A stretch of 64,000 nt of DNA, taken from positions 181,098 to 245,097 of the forward strand of contig NZ_AVSV01000029.1 in the NCBI RefSeq assembly GCF_000498355.1, in the 5' to 3' direction. Positions 35,864 to 45,206 of this stretch are shown one piece after another (position 1 is the stretch's first letter; every line of letters begins with the position of its first letter). Source of the DNA: Clostridium sp. Ade.TY (lineage in GTDB: Bacteria > Bacillota > Clostridia > Clostridiales > Clostridiaceae). The notes below the pieces were generated by a model, which searched no databases, was not told where the DNA came from, and saw only the letters and a program-made list of their open reading frames with translations. A program made the position numbers and the translations under genes.

Positions 35864-36784
35864 CTATAATTGCATATCCTCTGGACTCTTATACCAAACT
35901 GGAATATAAGTATTAAATTTATCATACCACTTTACAATATTATTAGCGTTTTCAACCATAAAACTAATTTCTTTATCTCCAAAAGGAATAGCCCATGGAA
36001 TTGAAGATAAGGAATTTGTGCAAACATATAGGGCTAAAAGTTTAAAAAATTTATCTGGAACATCATTATTAAAATATCCATGAATTTGCCCAATTGCAAA
36101 AGGAACACTTACACTCCATGAAAAAAATATTCTATTAAATTCTTCCCATGGATCGCCATAATCCAATCTATTAAAATCAATTACTCCAATATTATTATCA
36201 TCAGTAATAATTAAATTTCCAATGTGATAATCTCCATGATGAAAACTTTGCTTTCTTCCATTTATATAAGGCTTTAATCTATTTATAAATTCAATCATTT
36301 TTAAATCTTCATCTATTTTAATGCCACAATCTTTATATCCATTAATCTTTCTATTTATCTTTTCTCCATATCGCTCTTCCCAACTATCTTTAAATTCAAA
36401 TGGCTCTATTGTATGTATCTTTTTTAAAATTTTTCCTGATTTAACTCCAAGATTATATTGCTCCATTTCATCAAAATCTTTTATTCTTTCTAACGCATCA
36501 TATCCTTCAACCCATTTAAGTAATATATAAACATACTTTGAATCTTTAGAAACTCCAGATTCAATAGCCTTTGAAGTTTCTATATTTAAGCCTTCACATA
36601 ACTTAATACTTTTAAATTCTTTTAATTTATTTTCTTTTTGTGAAATATCATTAACTCTAAGTAAATACTTATTACCCCCATCATCTTCAATATAAAACTT
36701 CTTATCGTTTGACCATCCTTTTAATAAATAATCTATCTTTACAGCATTTATTTTTAAAGGAATATTATCTAAAATATGAATCAT
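35864..36784 (-). CDS. Aminoglycoside-phosphotransferase-fold (APH) kinase
   Basis: This 306-residue protein has the APH/choline-kinase catalytic loop HHGDYHIGNLI and the metal-binding GVIDFNRLDYGDPWEE, plus an N-terminal lobe with KFYIEDDGGNKYLLRV. The fold phosphorylates small molecules (aminoglycosides, homoserine, sugars, choline). The substrate cannot be predicted, and a resistance role is not implied. I chose the ATG at 36782-36784 because AGGTGG lies 7 bases upstream, inside the longer frame. It is a single-gene unit. Confidence 0.8.
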   Translation of the reverse strand: MIHILDNIPLKINAVKIDYLLKGWSNDKKFYIEDDGGNKYLLRVNDISQKENKLKEFKSIKLCEGLNIETSKAIESGVSKDSKYVYILLKWVEGYDALERIKDFDEMEQYNLGVKSGKILKKIHTIEPFEFKDSWEERYGEKINRKINGYKDCGIKIDEDLKMIEFINRLKPYINGRKQSFHHGDYHIGNLIITDDNNIGVIDFNRLDYGDPWEEFNRIFFSWSVSVPFAIGQIHGYFNNDVPDKFFKLLALYVCTNSLSSIPWAIPFGDKEISFMVENANNIVKWYDKFNTYIPVWYKSPEDMQL

Positions 36785-36923
36785 CACTTCACCACCTAAC
36801 ATAAAATATTCCACTATTTTCTATTTAATTATAAATTAAAAATCTTATCTATTTATATATTTTATATTATTATTTTTTTAATAAATTAATTTCAATATTC
36901 TTATTATATAGTCAATAAAAATA

Positions 36924-36954
36924 AAAAAGTATGGCAATATTACCATACTTTTTA
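36924..36954 (-). terminator. Terminator of the pyridoxine kinase gene
   Basis: AAAAAGTATGG pairs with CCATACTTTTT, about 45 bases after the stop codon at 36998. Confidence 0.7.
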
Positions 36955-36997
36955 GTTAGTTATATAATTTATCTCTTAAATAATATTTTAGAAAATT

Positions 36998-37828
36998 TTA
37001 AATCAATCTATATAATTGTTTTTCAAGTAAAACCCCTTCAATAGCTGGATAATCAAATTGCATACTGTACTCAATACAATCTTTAACAAATTCACCTGAT
37101 ATTTTTGAAGCTAAAGCTAAATCTGTTCCTCTTAAAACTTCTGTGCATAAAACACCTGCAAAAATATCTCCTGTACCTGTATATGATTTTTCCATCTTTT
37201 CATGAGTTACAAAGCTTAATTTTTCTCCATCAAATACGGCTATTTTTAATTCATTTTCCTTATCTGATGGTACAGAAGTTATAATTACCTTCTTAGCTCC
37301 AAGTTCTCTTAAATCATCAATTATCTTCTTAATATTATCTTCATTATAATTTTCTCCATTTTCCTTTTCTCTTCCTGTTAAAAATAAAGCTTCAGTAAAG
37401 TTTGGAGTAATTATATCACTATACTTTAAAAGTTCTCTAATTTTATAAACATAATTCATATCAAATCCACTATATAATTTAAAATTATCAGCAAATATCG
37501 GATCAATTATATTTATACAATTATCTACATCCTTTAAATAATTTTCAGTTTGATTTATGTTTTCTATATTTCCTAAATATCCAATATAATTTAAATCAAA
37601 ATTAATATTATTTTCTTTCATACTTCTAGTTGCATCTTCTATAAAAGTTTTAGAAGTAAATGTAGCAATATCTTTAAATCCTTCTGTATGACTTGATAAT
37701 ACTATTGATGGCATTGGACATGCTTCTATGCCACGAACACTCATAATAGGCATCATATTTGTAATAGATACTTTCCCTACCGTACAAAAACTATTTATCA
37801 TTAACACTCTATCTATTGGCTTTTTCAT
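36998..37828 (-). CDS. pdxK: Pyridoxal/pyridoxine kinase (PfkB/ThiD superfamily)
   Basis: This 276-residue protein is ribokinase-like: DPIFADN and ITPNFTEALFLTG in the middle, KKVIITSVP, and the catalytic GTGDIFAGVL with its aspartate. Wording near the N-terminus (MINSFCTVGKVSITNMMPIMSVRGIEACPMPSIVLSSHT is the matched region; only its pattern is used) fits PdxY/PdxK-type B6 salvage kinases rather than ThiD. It phosphorylates B6 vitamers to feed pyridoxal phosphate. AGGAG precedes the ATG. Confidence 0.85.
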   Translation of the reverse strand: MKKPIDRVLMINSFCTVGKVSITNMMPIMSVRGIEACPMPSIVLSSHTEGFKDIATFTSKTFIEDATRSMKENNINFDLNYIGYLGNIENINQTENYLKDVDNCINIIDPIFADNFKLYSGFDMNYVYKIRELLKYSDIITPNFTEALFLTGREKENGENYNEDNIKKIIDDLRELGAKKVIITSVPSDKENELKIAVFDGEKLSFVTHEKMEKSYTGTGDIFAGVLCTEVLRGTDLALASKISGEFVKDCIEYSMQFDYPAIEGVLLEKQLYRLI

Positions 37829-38185
37829 AATGTATATCTCCTAAATCAAAATTTTTATTTATGTCTCTCATCTATGCTTTAATTCATTATTAAATTTTTA
37901 ATTAACTACTTTCTAAAATTAAATATTCTAAATAATATATTAAAAATTAATTATCCATTAAATACATAGAACCTTTTTAAATCTCTATTAAATATTGTTC
38001 CAAACTTTAATATTTAATAATCTCTTCTTTAATGTTATTACCTTAAGTACAAGCAGTCAAATGTACCGATACATAAAATATTAATTAATCCATATAAAAA
38101 AATTTACCTGTTATAAATATAAACTTTAATCATTGCTCTAAATTAAAAAAGCTATTATAGAAATAACTATAATAGCTTAAAAACT
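37829..38185. other. Gene-free A/T-rich stretch with one terminator
   Basis: Apart from the YitT terminator (38147-38180) I see no ORF, remnant or known riboswitch. A small inverted repeat (GTAC...GTAC near 38048-38068) is the only GC-richer patch. Confidence 0.5.
38147..38180 (-). terminator. Terminator of the YitT-family gene
   Basis: AAGCTATTATAG pairs with CTATAATAGCTT, immediately after the stop codon at 38186, with an A/T-rich tail. Confidence 0.75.
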
Positions 38186-38848
38186 CTATGTTGTTATAGA
38201 TTTTTTTGCATTTACATTTTCTTTTTTCTCTATCTTTTCACCTTTAATCTTATTACCATTATATTCATATATAACTTCAATAAGTTTTCCACTTATAACA
38301 ACAGCTAATATAGAATAAATAACTTGATCAAATCTTAAATATACTAATGAAAGTAATAATACTATAGCATCAGTTAACATATAAACATGGTTAACTTTAA
38401 GAGGAGTAAATTTACTACCTAAAAGAGCAATAACATCATCTCCACCTGATGCTCCCCCTCCACGAAGTACTAATCCTACACCAACTCCAACAAAAAGTCC
38501 TGCAAAAATACTTCCAAAAATCATATATTCAGTAAGACTTGGTACAATAAAACCTATACTTTCAAATATCTTATATGATACTGAAAAACATGCTGTTGCA
38601 AACATTGAGAAAAATAAGAATCTCTTTCCAAAAAATCTTGCTCCAAGAGCAAATAATGAAAAGTCTATTATAAGATTTGTTATTGATGGTGAAATATCGA
38701 AAACATTTTTTATAAGAAGAAGTAATCCTAAAACTCCTCCTTCTGTAACTCCGTTTTGGTAATTAAAATTATAAGTACCAAAAGCTAATATACCTGAACC
38801 TAGTATTACTAAAAGAATACTTCTCAAGGCTTTTGACCTGGAATACAA
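38186..38848 (-). CDS. YitT-family membrane protein (short form)
   Basis: This protein of about 220 residues has five predicted membrane segments (SILLVILGSGILAFGTYNF, GVLGLLLLIKNVF, the FGKRFLFFSMFATACFSV region, FGSIFAGLFVGVGVGLVLRGGGASGG and a VIYSILAVVISGKLI helix). The GGASGGDD motif is characteristic of YitT. Many relatives carry a C-terminal DUF2179 domain of about 80 residues, which is absent here. I prefer the TTG at 38846-38848 as start, 9 bases after GGAG; the longer frame contains that ribosome site. The transport role is unknown. Confidence 0.8.
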   Translation of the reverse strand: MYSRSKALRSILLVILGSGILAFGTYNFNYQNGVTEGGVLGLLLLIKNVFDISPSITNLIIDFSLFALGARFFGKRFLFFSMFATACFSVSYKIFESIGFIVPSLTEYMIFGSIFAGLFVGVGVGLVLRGGGASGGDDVIALLGSKFTPLKVNHVYMLTDAIVLLLSLVYLRFDQVIYSILAVVISGKLIEVIYEYNGNKIKGEKIEKKENVNAKKSITT

Positions 38849-38886
38849 AATATCACGCTCCAAATTATAATTTTTTTCTTTAGGTC

Positions 38887-38901
38887 TAATACTACGTATT
38901 A
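38887..38901. promoter_or_regulatory. Possible operator: palindrome upstream of the YitT gene
   Basis: TAATAC-TAC-GTATTA is a 6-bp inverted repeat. It overlaps a minus-strand TATAAT at about 38899-38904, a plausible -10 box for the YitT gene. Confidence 0.35.
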
Positions 38902-39036
38902 TATTACAAATATTGTATTTTGTGAAATCTACCTATCTATCTCTATCTTTACCTATTAATTGCTATAACAAATAGCATCATTCTTCCTTTAATCTCTTAT
39001 TATTTCCTCTATTTATCTATATAACTTAAAATATCA

Positions 39037-39066
39037 TTGACTTAATTAACTTTTCTAATATATAAT
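39037..39066 (+). promoter_or_regulatory. Sigma-A promoter of the leuS T-box leader
   Basis: TTGACT (39037-39042), 18 bases, then TATAAT (39061-39066). A further TATAAT-like box follows at about 39079. Confidence 0.6.
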
Positions 39067-39120
39067 TAGAAAAAGTGTTATAATAATATTTATAACACTA
39101 ATTTTTTAAATTTAATTATG

Positions 39121-39352
39121 ATATTGCTTTGAATAGGAGTAGTACTATAATATTGTGTTTTTAGAGAGCTATTGTTTGGTGGAAAATAGTATCACAAATA
39201 TAGGAACTTGCCTAGGAGCTTACTTGTGTTGAAGCAAGTACGGGTAACCGTTAAATTATTGAGCGAGGAATTATTAAAATTCCTAAAAAGAGTGGTAACG
39301 CGGAAGTATCCTTTCGTCTCTTAATTTTTTAAGAGACAAAAGGATTTTTTTA
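39121..39352 (+). promoter_or_regulatory. Leucine T-box riboswitch with terminator/antiterminator
   Basis: The leader carries canonical T-box parts in order: GAATAGGAGTAGTA at the stem I base, AGAGAGCT...GGTGGAA in stem I, and a specifier region GGAACTTGCC in which CTT (leucine) is followed by a purine. The T-box AGAGTGGTAACGCGG lies at about 39290-39303. The terminator stem ATCCTTTCGTCTCTT (39308-39322) pairs with AAGAGACAAAAGGAT (39331-39345) and is followed by a T-run. Uncharged tRNA-Leu would stabilise the antiterminator and allow leuS expression. The specifier codon is read by position, not by folding. Confidence 0.92.
39308..39352 (+). terminator. Regulated terminator of the leuS T-box
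   Basis: A perfect 15-bp stem with loop AATTTTTT is followed by TTTTTTTATTTT. This is the off-state structure of the T-box. Confidence 0.88.
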
Positions 39353-39525
39353 TTTTATTTTAATTATTTTTTAAACTAATTTTTATTTAGAAATTAAAAA
39401 ATATTATTAAACTTTTATATTTTTATTCTATAAAAGTTTACTTAAATACCCACTATTTTTAAATTTGCAAATTATAAAGCATATTATGTGCTACATATAA
39501 AGATATATTTAAGGAGGAATTTTTA

Positions 39526-41973
39526 ATGGGAAACTATGGAACTGCTATCGATAAGAAATGGCAAGAAAAATGGGAAAATGAACAATTATATAAATTTGAC
39601 CCAAACAATTTAGATAAGAAACTTTATGTTCTTGAAATGTTCTCTTACCCATCAGGAAGCCAGCTTCACGCTGGACACTGGTTTAACTATGGACCAGTTG
39701 ATACATGGGCAAGATTTAAAAGAATGAATGGATACAACGTATTCCAACCAATGGGATTTGATGCTTTTGGTCTTCCAGCAGAAAACTTTGCAATAAAGAC
39801 AGGTATTCATCCACAAGACTCAACTGAACAAAACATCAAAAACATGGAAGCTCAACTTAAAGCTATGGGAGCTATGTTTAATTGGGAAAATGAACTTGTA
39901 ACTTGTAGACCAGATTACTATAAATGGACTCAATGGTTATTCTTAAAACTTTACGAAAAAGGATTAGCTTACAGAAAGAAAGCTCCTGTAAACTGGTGTC
40001 CATCATGTAACACTGTTTTAGCTAATGAACAAGTTGTTGATGGTGCATGTGAAAGATGTGGAACTGAAGTCACTAAAAAGGATTTAACTCAATGGTTCTT
40101 AAAAATTACTGATTACGCTGATGAATTACTTGAAAAACTTGATGGACTTAACTGGCCAGAAAAAACTGTAGCAATGCAAAAACACTGGATTGGTAAATCA
40201 ACTGGTGCTGAAGTTACATTTAAAGTTAAAGATAGTGATTTATCATTTAACGTATTCACAACAAGAGTTGATACATTAAATGGAGTTTCATATGTTGTTT
40301 TAGCTCCTGAAAATGAATTAGTTAACAAGTTAGTTACTGATGAAAATAAAGAAGCTGTTGAAAAATATAAAGAAGAAGCTATAAAGCAATCAGATATAGA
40401 AAGACAATCAAGTACAAAAGAAAAATCTGGAGTATTTACTGGAGCCTATGCTATAAACCCTATAAACGGAAAAGAAGTTCCTATATGGGTAGCAGACTAT
40501 GTACTTGCAAGCTATGGTACAGGTGCTGTTATGGCAGTTCCAGCTCATGATGAAAGAGATTTTGCTTTTGCAACTAAGTTTAATCTTCCAATAAATAGAG
40601 TTATAGCTCCAAAAGACGGTTCAGAAACAGAACTTCCATACTGTGAGCATGGAGTATTAGTTAATTCAGGAGAATTTGATGGATTAACTACAAAAGAAGC
40701 TAAAGTTAAAATTGTTGAAAAATTAGCTCAGTCTAATGAAGGAAGCCAAAAAGTTAACTTTAGATTAAGAGACTGGCTTGTATCAAGACAAAGATACTGG
40801 GGAGCTCCAATTCCAATGATTTATTGTGAAAAATGTGGAACTGTTCCTGTACCTGAAAAAGATCTTCCAGTTAAACTACCATATGATGTTGAATTTGCAC
40901 CAGATGGTAAATCACCACTTGCTAAGTCAGAAGAGTTTGTTAACACAACTTGTCCTTGCTGTGGTGGAAAAGCAAAAAGAGAAGTTGATACTTTAGATAC
41001 ATTTGTTTGTTCATCATGGTATTACTTAAGATACCCAGACAACAAAAATGAAAAAGAACCTTTCAATAAGGAACTTATAGATAAAATGCTTCCTGTTGAT
41101 ATGTATGTTGGAGGACCTGAGCATGCTTGTATGCACCTTCTATATGCAAGATTTATAACAAAAGCATTAAGAGATATGGGATACTTAAACTTTGATGAAC
41201 CATTTACTTCATTAGTTCACCAAGGATTAATTTTAGGACCAGATGGCCTTAAGATGAGTAAATCAAAAGGAAATACAATTTCACCAGATGATTATATTAA
41301 AGAATACGGTGCTGATGTATTTAGAATGTATTTAATGTTTGGCTTTGCTTATACTGAAGGTGGAGCTTGGAGCGATGACGGAATTAAGTCTGTTGCAAGA
41401 TTCGTAGATAGAATAGAAAGAAACTTAGAAGCTGCTCTAGAAGCTATACATGGAGACAAAACTAAAGATACAATTGATAAGGCTGAAAAAGAACTTAACT
41501 TCTGGTTAAACACTGCAATTAAAGGTGTTACTGAAGATGGAGATAAAATGCAATTTAATACTGCAATTGCAAGAATGATGGAATTTATAAATGCTTTATC
41601 AAAATATAATAAAGAACAAGTTAAAAATACTAAGTTCTTAAAAGAAGTTTGTGAAAGCTTTATAAAAATCATAGCACCATTTGCACCTCATTTTGCAGAA
41701 GAACAATGGAGCAAATTCGGTAATACTAATTCAGTATTTAACGAAGCTTGGCCAGAATTTGATCCAAGTGCATTAGTTAAAGATGAAGTTGAAATAGCTG
41801 TTCAAATTAACGGAAAAGTAAGAGCTAAAGTTGTTATTCCAAATGGAGCAGATGATGAAACTATAAAAAGTGCTGTATTAGCTGATGAAAATGTAATTAA
41901 AAATACAGAAGGCAAAAATATAGTTAAAATTATAGTTATAAAAGGAAAATTAGTTAATATAGTTGTTAAATAA
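39526..41973 (+). CDS. leuS: Leucyl-tRNA synthetase
   Basis: This 815-residue protein is full length for bacterial LeuRS. The HIGH-type motif is HAGH (48-51), a zinc-ribbon pair is present (CPSC...CERC near 157-180; CPCC...), the CP1 editing domain contains [12 protein letters not shown] and [17 protein letters not shown] is at 576-580, and an anticodon-binding domain plus a C-terminal extension ([14 protein letters not shown]) follow. It attaches leucine to tRNA-Leu in the cytoplasm. GGAGG precedes the ATG. Expression is controlled by the T-box upstream, and a bidirectional terminator follows. Confidence 0.98.
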   Translation: MGNYGTAIDKKWQEKWENEQLYKFDPNNLDKKLYVLEMFSYPSGSQLHAGHWFNYGPVDTWARFKRMNGYNVFQPMGFDAFGLPAENFAIKTGIHPQDSTEQNIKNMEAQLKAMGAMFNWENELVTCRPDYYKWTQWLFLKLYEKGLAYRKKAPVNWCPSCNTVLANEQVVDGACERCGTEVTKKDLTQWFLKITDYADELLEKLDGLNWPEKTVAMQKHWIGKSTGAEVTFKVKDSDLSFNVFTTRVDTLNGVSYVVLAPENELVNKLVTDENKEAVEKYKEEAIKQSDIERQSSTKEKSGVFTGAYAINPINGKEVPIWVADYVLASYGTGAVMAVPAHDERDFAFATKFNLPINRVIAPKDGSETELPYCEHGVLVNSGEFDGLTTKEAKVKIVEKLAQSNEGSQKVNFRLRDWLVSRQRYWGAPIPMIYCEKCGTVPVPEKDLPVKLPYDVEFAPDGKSPLAKSEEFVNTTCPCCGGKAKREVDTLDTFVCSSWYYLRYPDNKNEKEPFNKELIDKMLPVDMYVGGPEHACMHLLYARFITKALRDMGYLNFDEPFTSLVHQGLILGPDGLKMSKSKGNTISPDDYIKEYGADVFRMYLMFGFAYTEGGAWSDDGIKSVARFVDRIERNLEAALEAIHGDKTKDTIDKAEKELNFWLNTAIKGVTEDGDKMQFNTAIARMMEFINALSKYNKEQVKNTKFLKEVCESFIKIIAPFAPHFAEEQWSKFGNTNSVFNEAWPEFDPSALVKDEVEIAVQINGKVRAKVVIPNGADDETIKSAVLADENVIKNTEGKNIVKIIVIKGKLVNIVVK

Positions 41974-41982
41974 TTTAATAAT

Positions 41983-42020
41983 AAAAAAACGGATTCTTTA
42001 TTTAAGAATCCGTTTTTTTA
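41983..42020. terminator. Bidirectional terminator between leuS and the LacI-type gene
   Basis: AAAAAAACGGATTCTT and AAGAATCCGTTTTTTT form a perfect 16-bp stem between two convergent stop codons. Confidence 0.88.
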
Positions 42021-42028
42021 ATTATAAA

Positions 42029-43033
42029 CTATTTTAAACCTGTAGATTCACCCCAATTTATTTTACAGTTAAGAACTAATGAGGATTTCTCTGTTTTATT
42101 ATGCTCTATATCATCTATTAATATTCTAGCTGCTTTTTTTCCTTCTTCATAGGTTGGCTGTGCAATATTAGTAACTGTTGGACTTGCGTATCTTGCCCAA
42201 TCCCAGTCATCAAATCCTATAAGCCCTACATTATTTGGAATATCTAAATTTTTATATTTTATATAATCATATGTTTTTTGAAGCATAATACCATTTACAG
42301 CAAATATTAAATTCTTTTTATCTTTTTTAATTTCTTTATTTATTACTTTTTCTAATTCATTGTTATTTATTTCTTCACTTATTACCTTTACTGAATAATC
42401 TGCTCCTAAATTTTCTAATGTTTTTTCAAAAGCCTTCATTCTTTCTACTCTAACCATTAAAAGGTTAGGATCTTGGGTTAGGAATATAAAATTATTATAG
42501 CCCTTATTAACTAATGTTTCTAACGCTTCTTTTGTTATCTCATAGTTATTAGTTTTAACCCACTTCCCTTTAAACTCTTCATCCACTGAATCTAATAGGA
42601 CTAATTTTTTTCCACGTTCTTTAATTTTTTCTATAAGACTTGTAAACTTAATTGTAGATTGTACTATAAATCCATCTACACCCATATCAAGCATCTTATT
42701 TATATATTTTTCTTCATAATTAAAATCGTAGTTACTACTTCCAACTATTATTTGATAATCTTCTCTTCTTGCTACATCATCAATTCCTTTAACTATATTA
42801 CTACTAAATGGATTTGATATATCTGCAACTACTACTCCAATTAAATTTGTTTTTTTGATTGTTAAGCTTCTTGCCACTATACTTGGACTATAGTTTGTTT
42901 CTTTTATTACTTCCTTTATTCTTTCTTTTGTATCTGCTGACATTTTTTCATACTTTCCATTTAAATAGAAAGATACTGTTGTCTTTGACGTCCCTGCCAT
43001 ATCCGCTATATCTTTTATTGTTACTTTATTCAT
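42029..43033 (-). CDS. LacI-family repressor, likely regulator of the uronate operon
   Basis: This 334-residue protein has an N-terminal helix-turn-helix (TIKDIADMAGTSKTTVSFYLNG) with the hinge region near NYSPSIVARSL, then a periplasmic-binding-protein-like effector domain (IGVVVADISNPFSS, GFDDWDWARYASPTVTNIAQP). It is the last gene after the kdu/PTS/lyase block. The motif AAATCGGTTT lies just ahead of its ribosome site, and the same motif occurs twice at the kduI promoter, so it most likely represses the whole block and itself. The effector may be 2-keto-3-deoxygluconate or an upstream uronate, by analogy with KdgR; this is inference. Confidence 0.88.
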   Translation of the reverse strand: MNKVTIKDIADMAGTSKTTVSFYLNGKYEKMSADTKERIKEVIKETNYSPSIVARSLTIKKTNLIGVVVADISNPFSSNIVKGIDDVARREDYQIIVGSSNYDFNYEEKYINKMLDMGVDGFIVQSTIKFTSLIEKIKERGKKLVLLDSVDEEFKGKWVKTNNYEITKEALETLVNKGYNNFIFLTQDPNLLMVRVERMKAFEKTLENLGADYSVKVISEEINNNELEKVINKEIKKDKKNLIFAVNGIMLQKTYDYIKYKNLDIPNNVGLIGFDDWDWARYASPTVTNIAQPTYEEGKKAARILIDDIEHNKTEKSSLVLNCKINWGESTGLK

Positions 43034-43050
43034 TCTTATATTCCACCCCT

Positions 43051-43060
43051 AAATCGGTTT
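43051..43060 (-). promoter_or_regulatory. Putative LacI-family operator ahead of the repressor gene
   Basis: AAATCGGTTT (AAACCGATTT on the minus strand) has the CG centre and near-palindromic form of LacI-family sites. It equals the two copies at 52660-52683. Confidence 0.65.
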
Positions 43061-43080
43061 ACTATATATTTCCTTACAAT

Positions 43081-45078
43081 TTAAACTTTTAGTCTTATTT
43101 TATTGTAACTTTCACCTTTTTGATGAATTACAACTACTTTTCCATAAAAAGGTATATCATTATAATAATACATTTTGCCGCCCTTAAATGTTTCTTTATT
43201 AAATATTATTATAATATAACTTTCATCTTCAGATAAAATAAATTTTTTGCAAATTATTTTATCTTCTTCTATTGACTTATTATTATTAAATTGTTTTATT
43301 TGAACATCCTCTAACTTTATATTATTACTTAATATAATATCATAATTTACATTATTATTTTTAAATTCTATATTTTTAATTAGCCTTTTATTATTATTTA
43401 TCTCATTATAGCTTTTTGATATTAGCCCATTTTTCATTTCAAAGCTATCTTTGCTGTATAAATTTAATGAATCTCCATCATTGTCTATTTCTATATTATT
43501 ATTGTTATTTGTTACTTTAACATTATTATCTAAATTATATATAGATTGAGCAACATGTTCTCCACTACATTTTATATCATTAACTACTACCCACATACCA
43601 CCTTGTATATAAAGAACTTTTCTATTTATTAAGTAAGGTGTTCCATCTTTTAATGTTCCTGTAAAAGGCATTTCAGCATAACTTATTCCTGACTTACTAT
43701 TAAAATAATTTTTTAAACAATCTCCATATTTATGATAACTCCAAGATTTATTTGGCACCCCATGTGGATCATTATCAATAAGACATACATTATGTGCTTT
43801 ATGTGATTTTAAATATTCTCTTATAGGATCTTCCTCAACATAAGTATATCTTCCACAATCAACGAAATAAGGTTTTCCTTTATGATAAATAGATATATGA
43901 CCTAAATCAGTGTGTCCATGTCCACTTCCAAGAGTACCATTTTGCATATAAGTATAATTTGAATCTTCCAAAAAGCTATCTCTTAAATATATATTTCCAG
44001 AATCTATAAAACTTTTATTTATTTCTTCTGGTGCCTTTCCCTTTAAGCTATTAAACTTTTTATATCCATCTTCTCCAAGACTCCATATACTCATAAGATC
44101 CATTTTATCAAATGAAGCCCATTTTAATAAAGAGTTATTAAATAATACAGAAGATTTAACTAAACAATCTCTAACATCAGTTATATCACTATCTCCTTGA
44201 GCTTCTTGAGTTGACTTTGGAGATTTAGCATATACTAAATATTCTGCCATACTTTCAATTTTCTTTTTAAATTTTGAATTTAAATGTCTATTTAATTTAC
44301 TTGAATAATTTATAAGTTTCATTGATGAATTTAAAACTTCTATATGATACATTAATGATTGTTCCCAATGAGATCCATCATCAAAAACCTGCATATCTAT
44401 TTGCTCATATAATTCTTCTTCAGCCCACTTATAAAGCTTTTTATCATCTAAAAAGTCTCCAAGCCATAAGTACATTGAACATATTGAAGTAGTTTGAAGT
44501 ACTCCCCAGTTACTTAATGTATACTTTCCTATATAAGCCTTTTTCAAATACTCTATTTGCTCTTTTATACTTAAAACTATTTTTGTAATTTCTTCATCAA
44601 GTAATTTATCTTCATTTATAAGGTGAATTAATATTTCTATCCATGCCAGACATCTTATTCCTGTATCAATAGTTCTAATTGTATTTCCACCTTTTATATT
44701 TATTTCATTATTATCTATCCAATCAAATATAAACCATTTTAACTTGTCTATATACTTATTATCATCTTCAATATAATAAGCCATTAAAAGCTTATTTAAA
44801 AATTCATGTCTATTTAACATGAATATCCATTCTTCATCACCATTTGGTGTATAATCCCAATTAAAAGGATTTATTTTATATGGAATTTTACATTGTTCCA
44901 TATCCCAAGTGTTATCAAATATAAATGAATTATTTAATAAAAGCTCTGCACCAATAAGTTTTCTTTTGTATTCTTCTTTATTATTGTTTTTAATATAATC
45001 TATTACAAAGTCTTTATTGTATTTATTAAAATAATTATTTACTTTTAGCTTTAAATTTTTAATTTCTTCATTATACAT
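43081..45078 (-). CDS. Heparinase II/III-family polysaccharide lyase, cytoplasmic
   Basis: This 665-residue protein has an N-terminal alpha-toroid (about 60-330, with WILMLNRHEFLN-type helices, GIRCLAWIEI and DGSHWEQSLMYHIEVL). The heparinase II/III beta domain follows from about 370 (GSGHGHTDLGHISIYHKGKPYFVDCGRY region, KAHNVCLID). There is no signal peptide, so it should act inside the cell on imported oligosaccharides, as an oligohyaluronate/oligo-heparin lyase would, rather than on host matrix. GGAGTGG precedes the ATG. It is separated from kdgK by a terminator, so it may have its own promoter in 45079-45160. Confidence 0.82.
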   Translation of the reverse strand: MYNEEIKNLKLKVNNYFNKYNKDFVIDYIKNNNKEEYKRKLIGAELLLNNSFIFDNTWDMEQCKIPYKINPFNWDYTPNGDEEWIFMLNRHEFLNKLLMAYYIEDDNKYIDKLKWFIFDWIDNNEINIKGGNTIRTIDTGIRCLAWIEILIHLINEDKLLDEEITKIVLSIKEQIEYLKKAYIGKYTLSNWGVLQTTSICSMYLWLGDFLDDKKLYKWAEEELYEQIDMQVFDDGSHWEQSLMYHIEVLNSSMKLINYSSKLNRHLNSKFKKKIESMAEYLVYAKSPKSTQEAQGDSDITDVRDCLVKSSVLFNNSLLKWASFDKMDLMSIWSLGEDGYKKFNSLKGKAPEEINKSFIDSGNIYLRDSFLEDSNYTYMQNGTLGSGHGHTDLGHISIYHKGKPYFVDCGRYTYVEEDPIREYLKSHKAHNVCLIDNDPHGVPNKSWSYHKYGDCLKNYFNSKSGISYAEMPFTGTLKDGTPYLINRKVLYIQGGMWVVVNDIKCSGEHVAQSIYNLDNNVKVTNNNNNIEIDNDGDSLNLYSKDSFEMKNGLISKSYNEINNNKRLIKNIEFKNNNVNYDIILSNNIKLEDVQIKQFNNNKSIEEDKIICKKFILSEDESYIIIIFNKETFKGGKMYYYNDIPFYGKVVVIHQKGESYNKIRLKV

Positions 45079-45161
45079 TTCTAAACCACTCCTACCTTAA
45101 GCAATAAAATTTTTAATAATTTTATTTTAAAAAATCAACCCCTATTTAAAGCATTCCTATA

Positions 45162-45204
45162 ATAAAAGCTGTAAACAAATATATATTTTGCTTACAGCTT
45201 TTAA
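45162..45204 (-). terminator. Terminator after kdgK
   Basis: AAAAGCTGTAA pairs with TTACAGCTTTT, just after the stop codon at 45207. The tail on the minus strand is only moderately T-rich, so some read-through into the lyase gene is possible. Confidence 0.65.
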
Positions 45205-45206
45205 AT

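Noticed and set aside
35864..36784. Antibiotic resistance by aminoglycoside phosphotransferase
   Set aside because: The APH fold serves many substrates. Nothing in the sequence or neighbours (no mobile element, no other resistance gene) indicates drug resistance.
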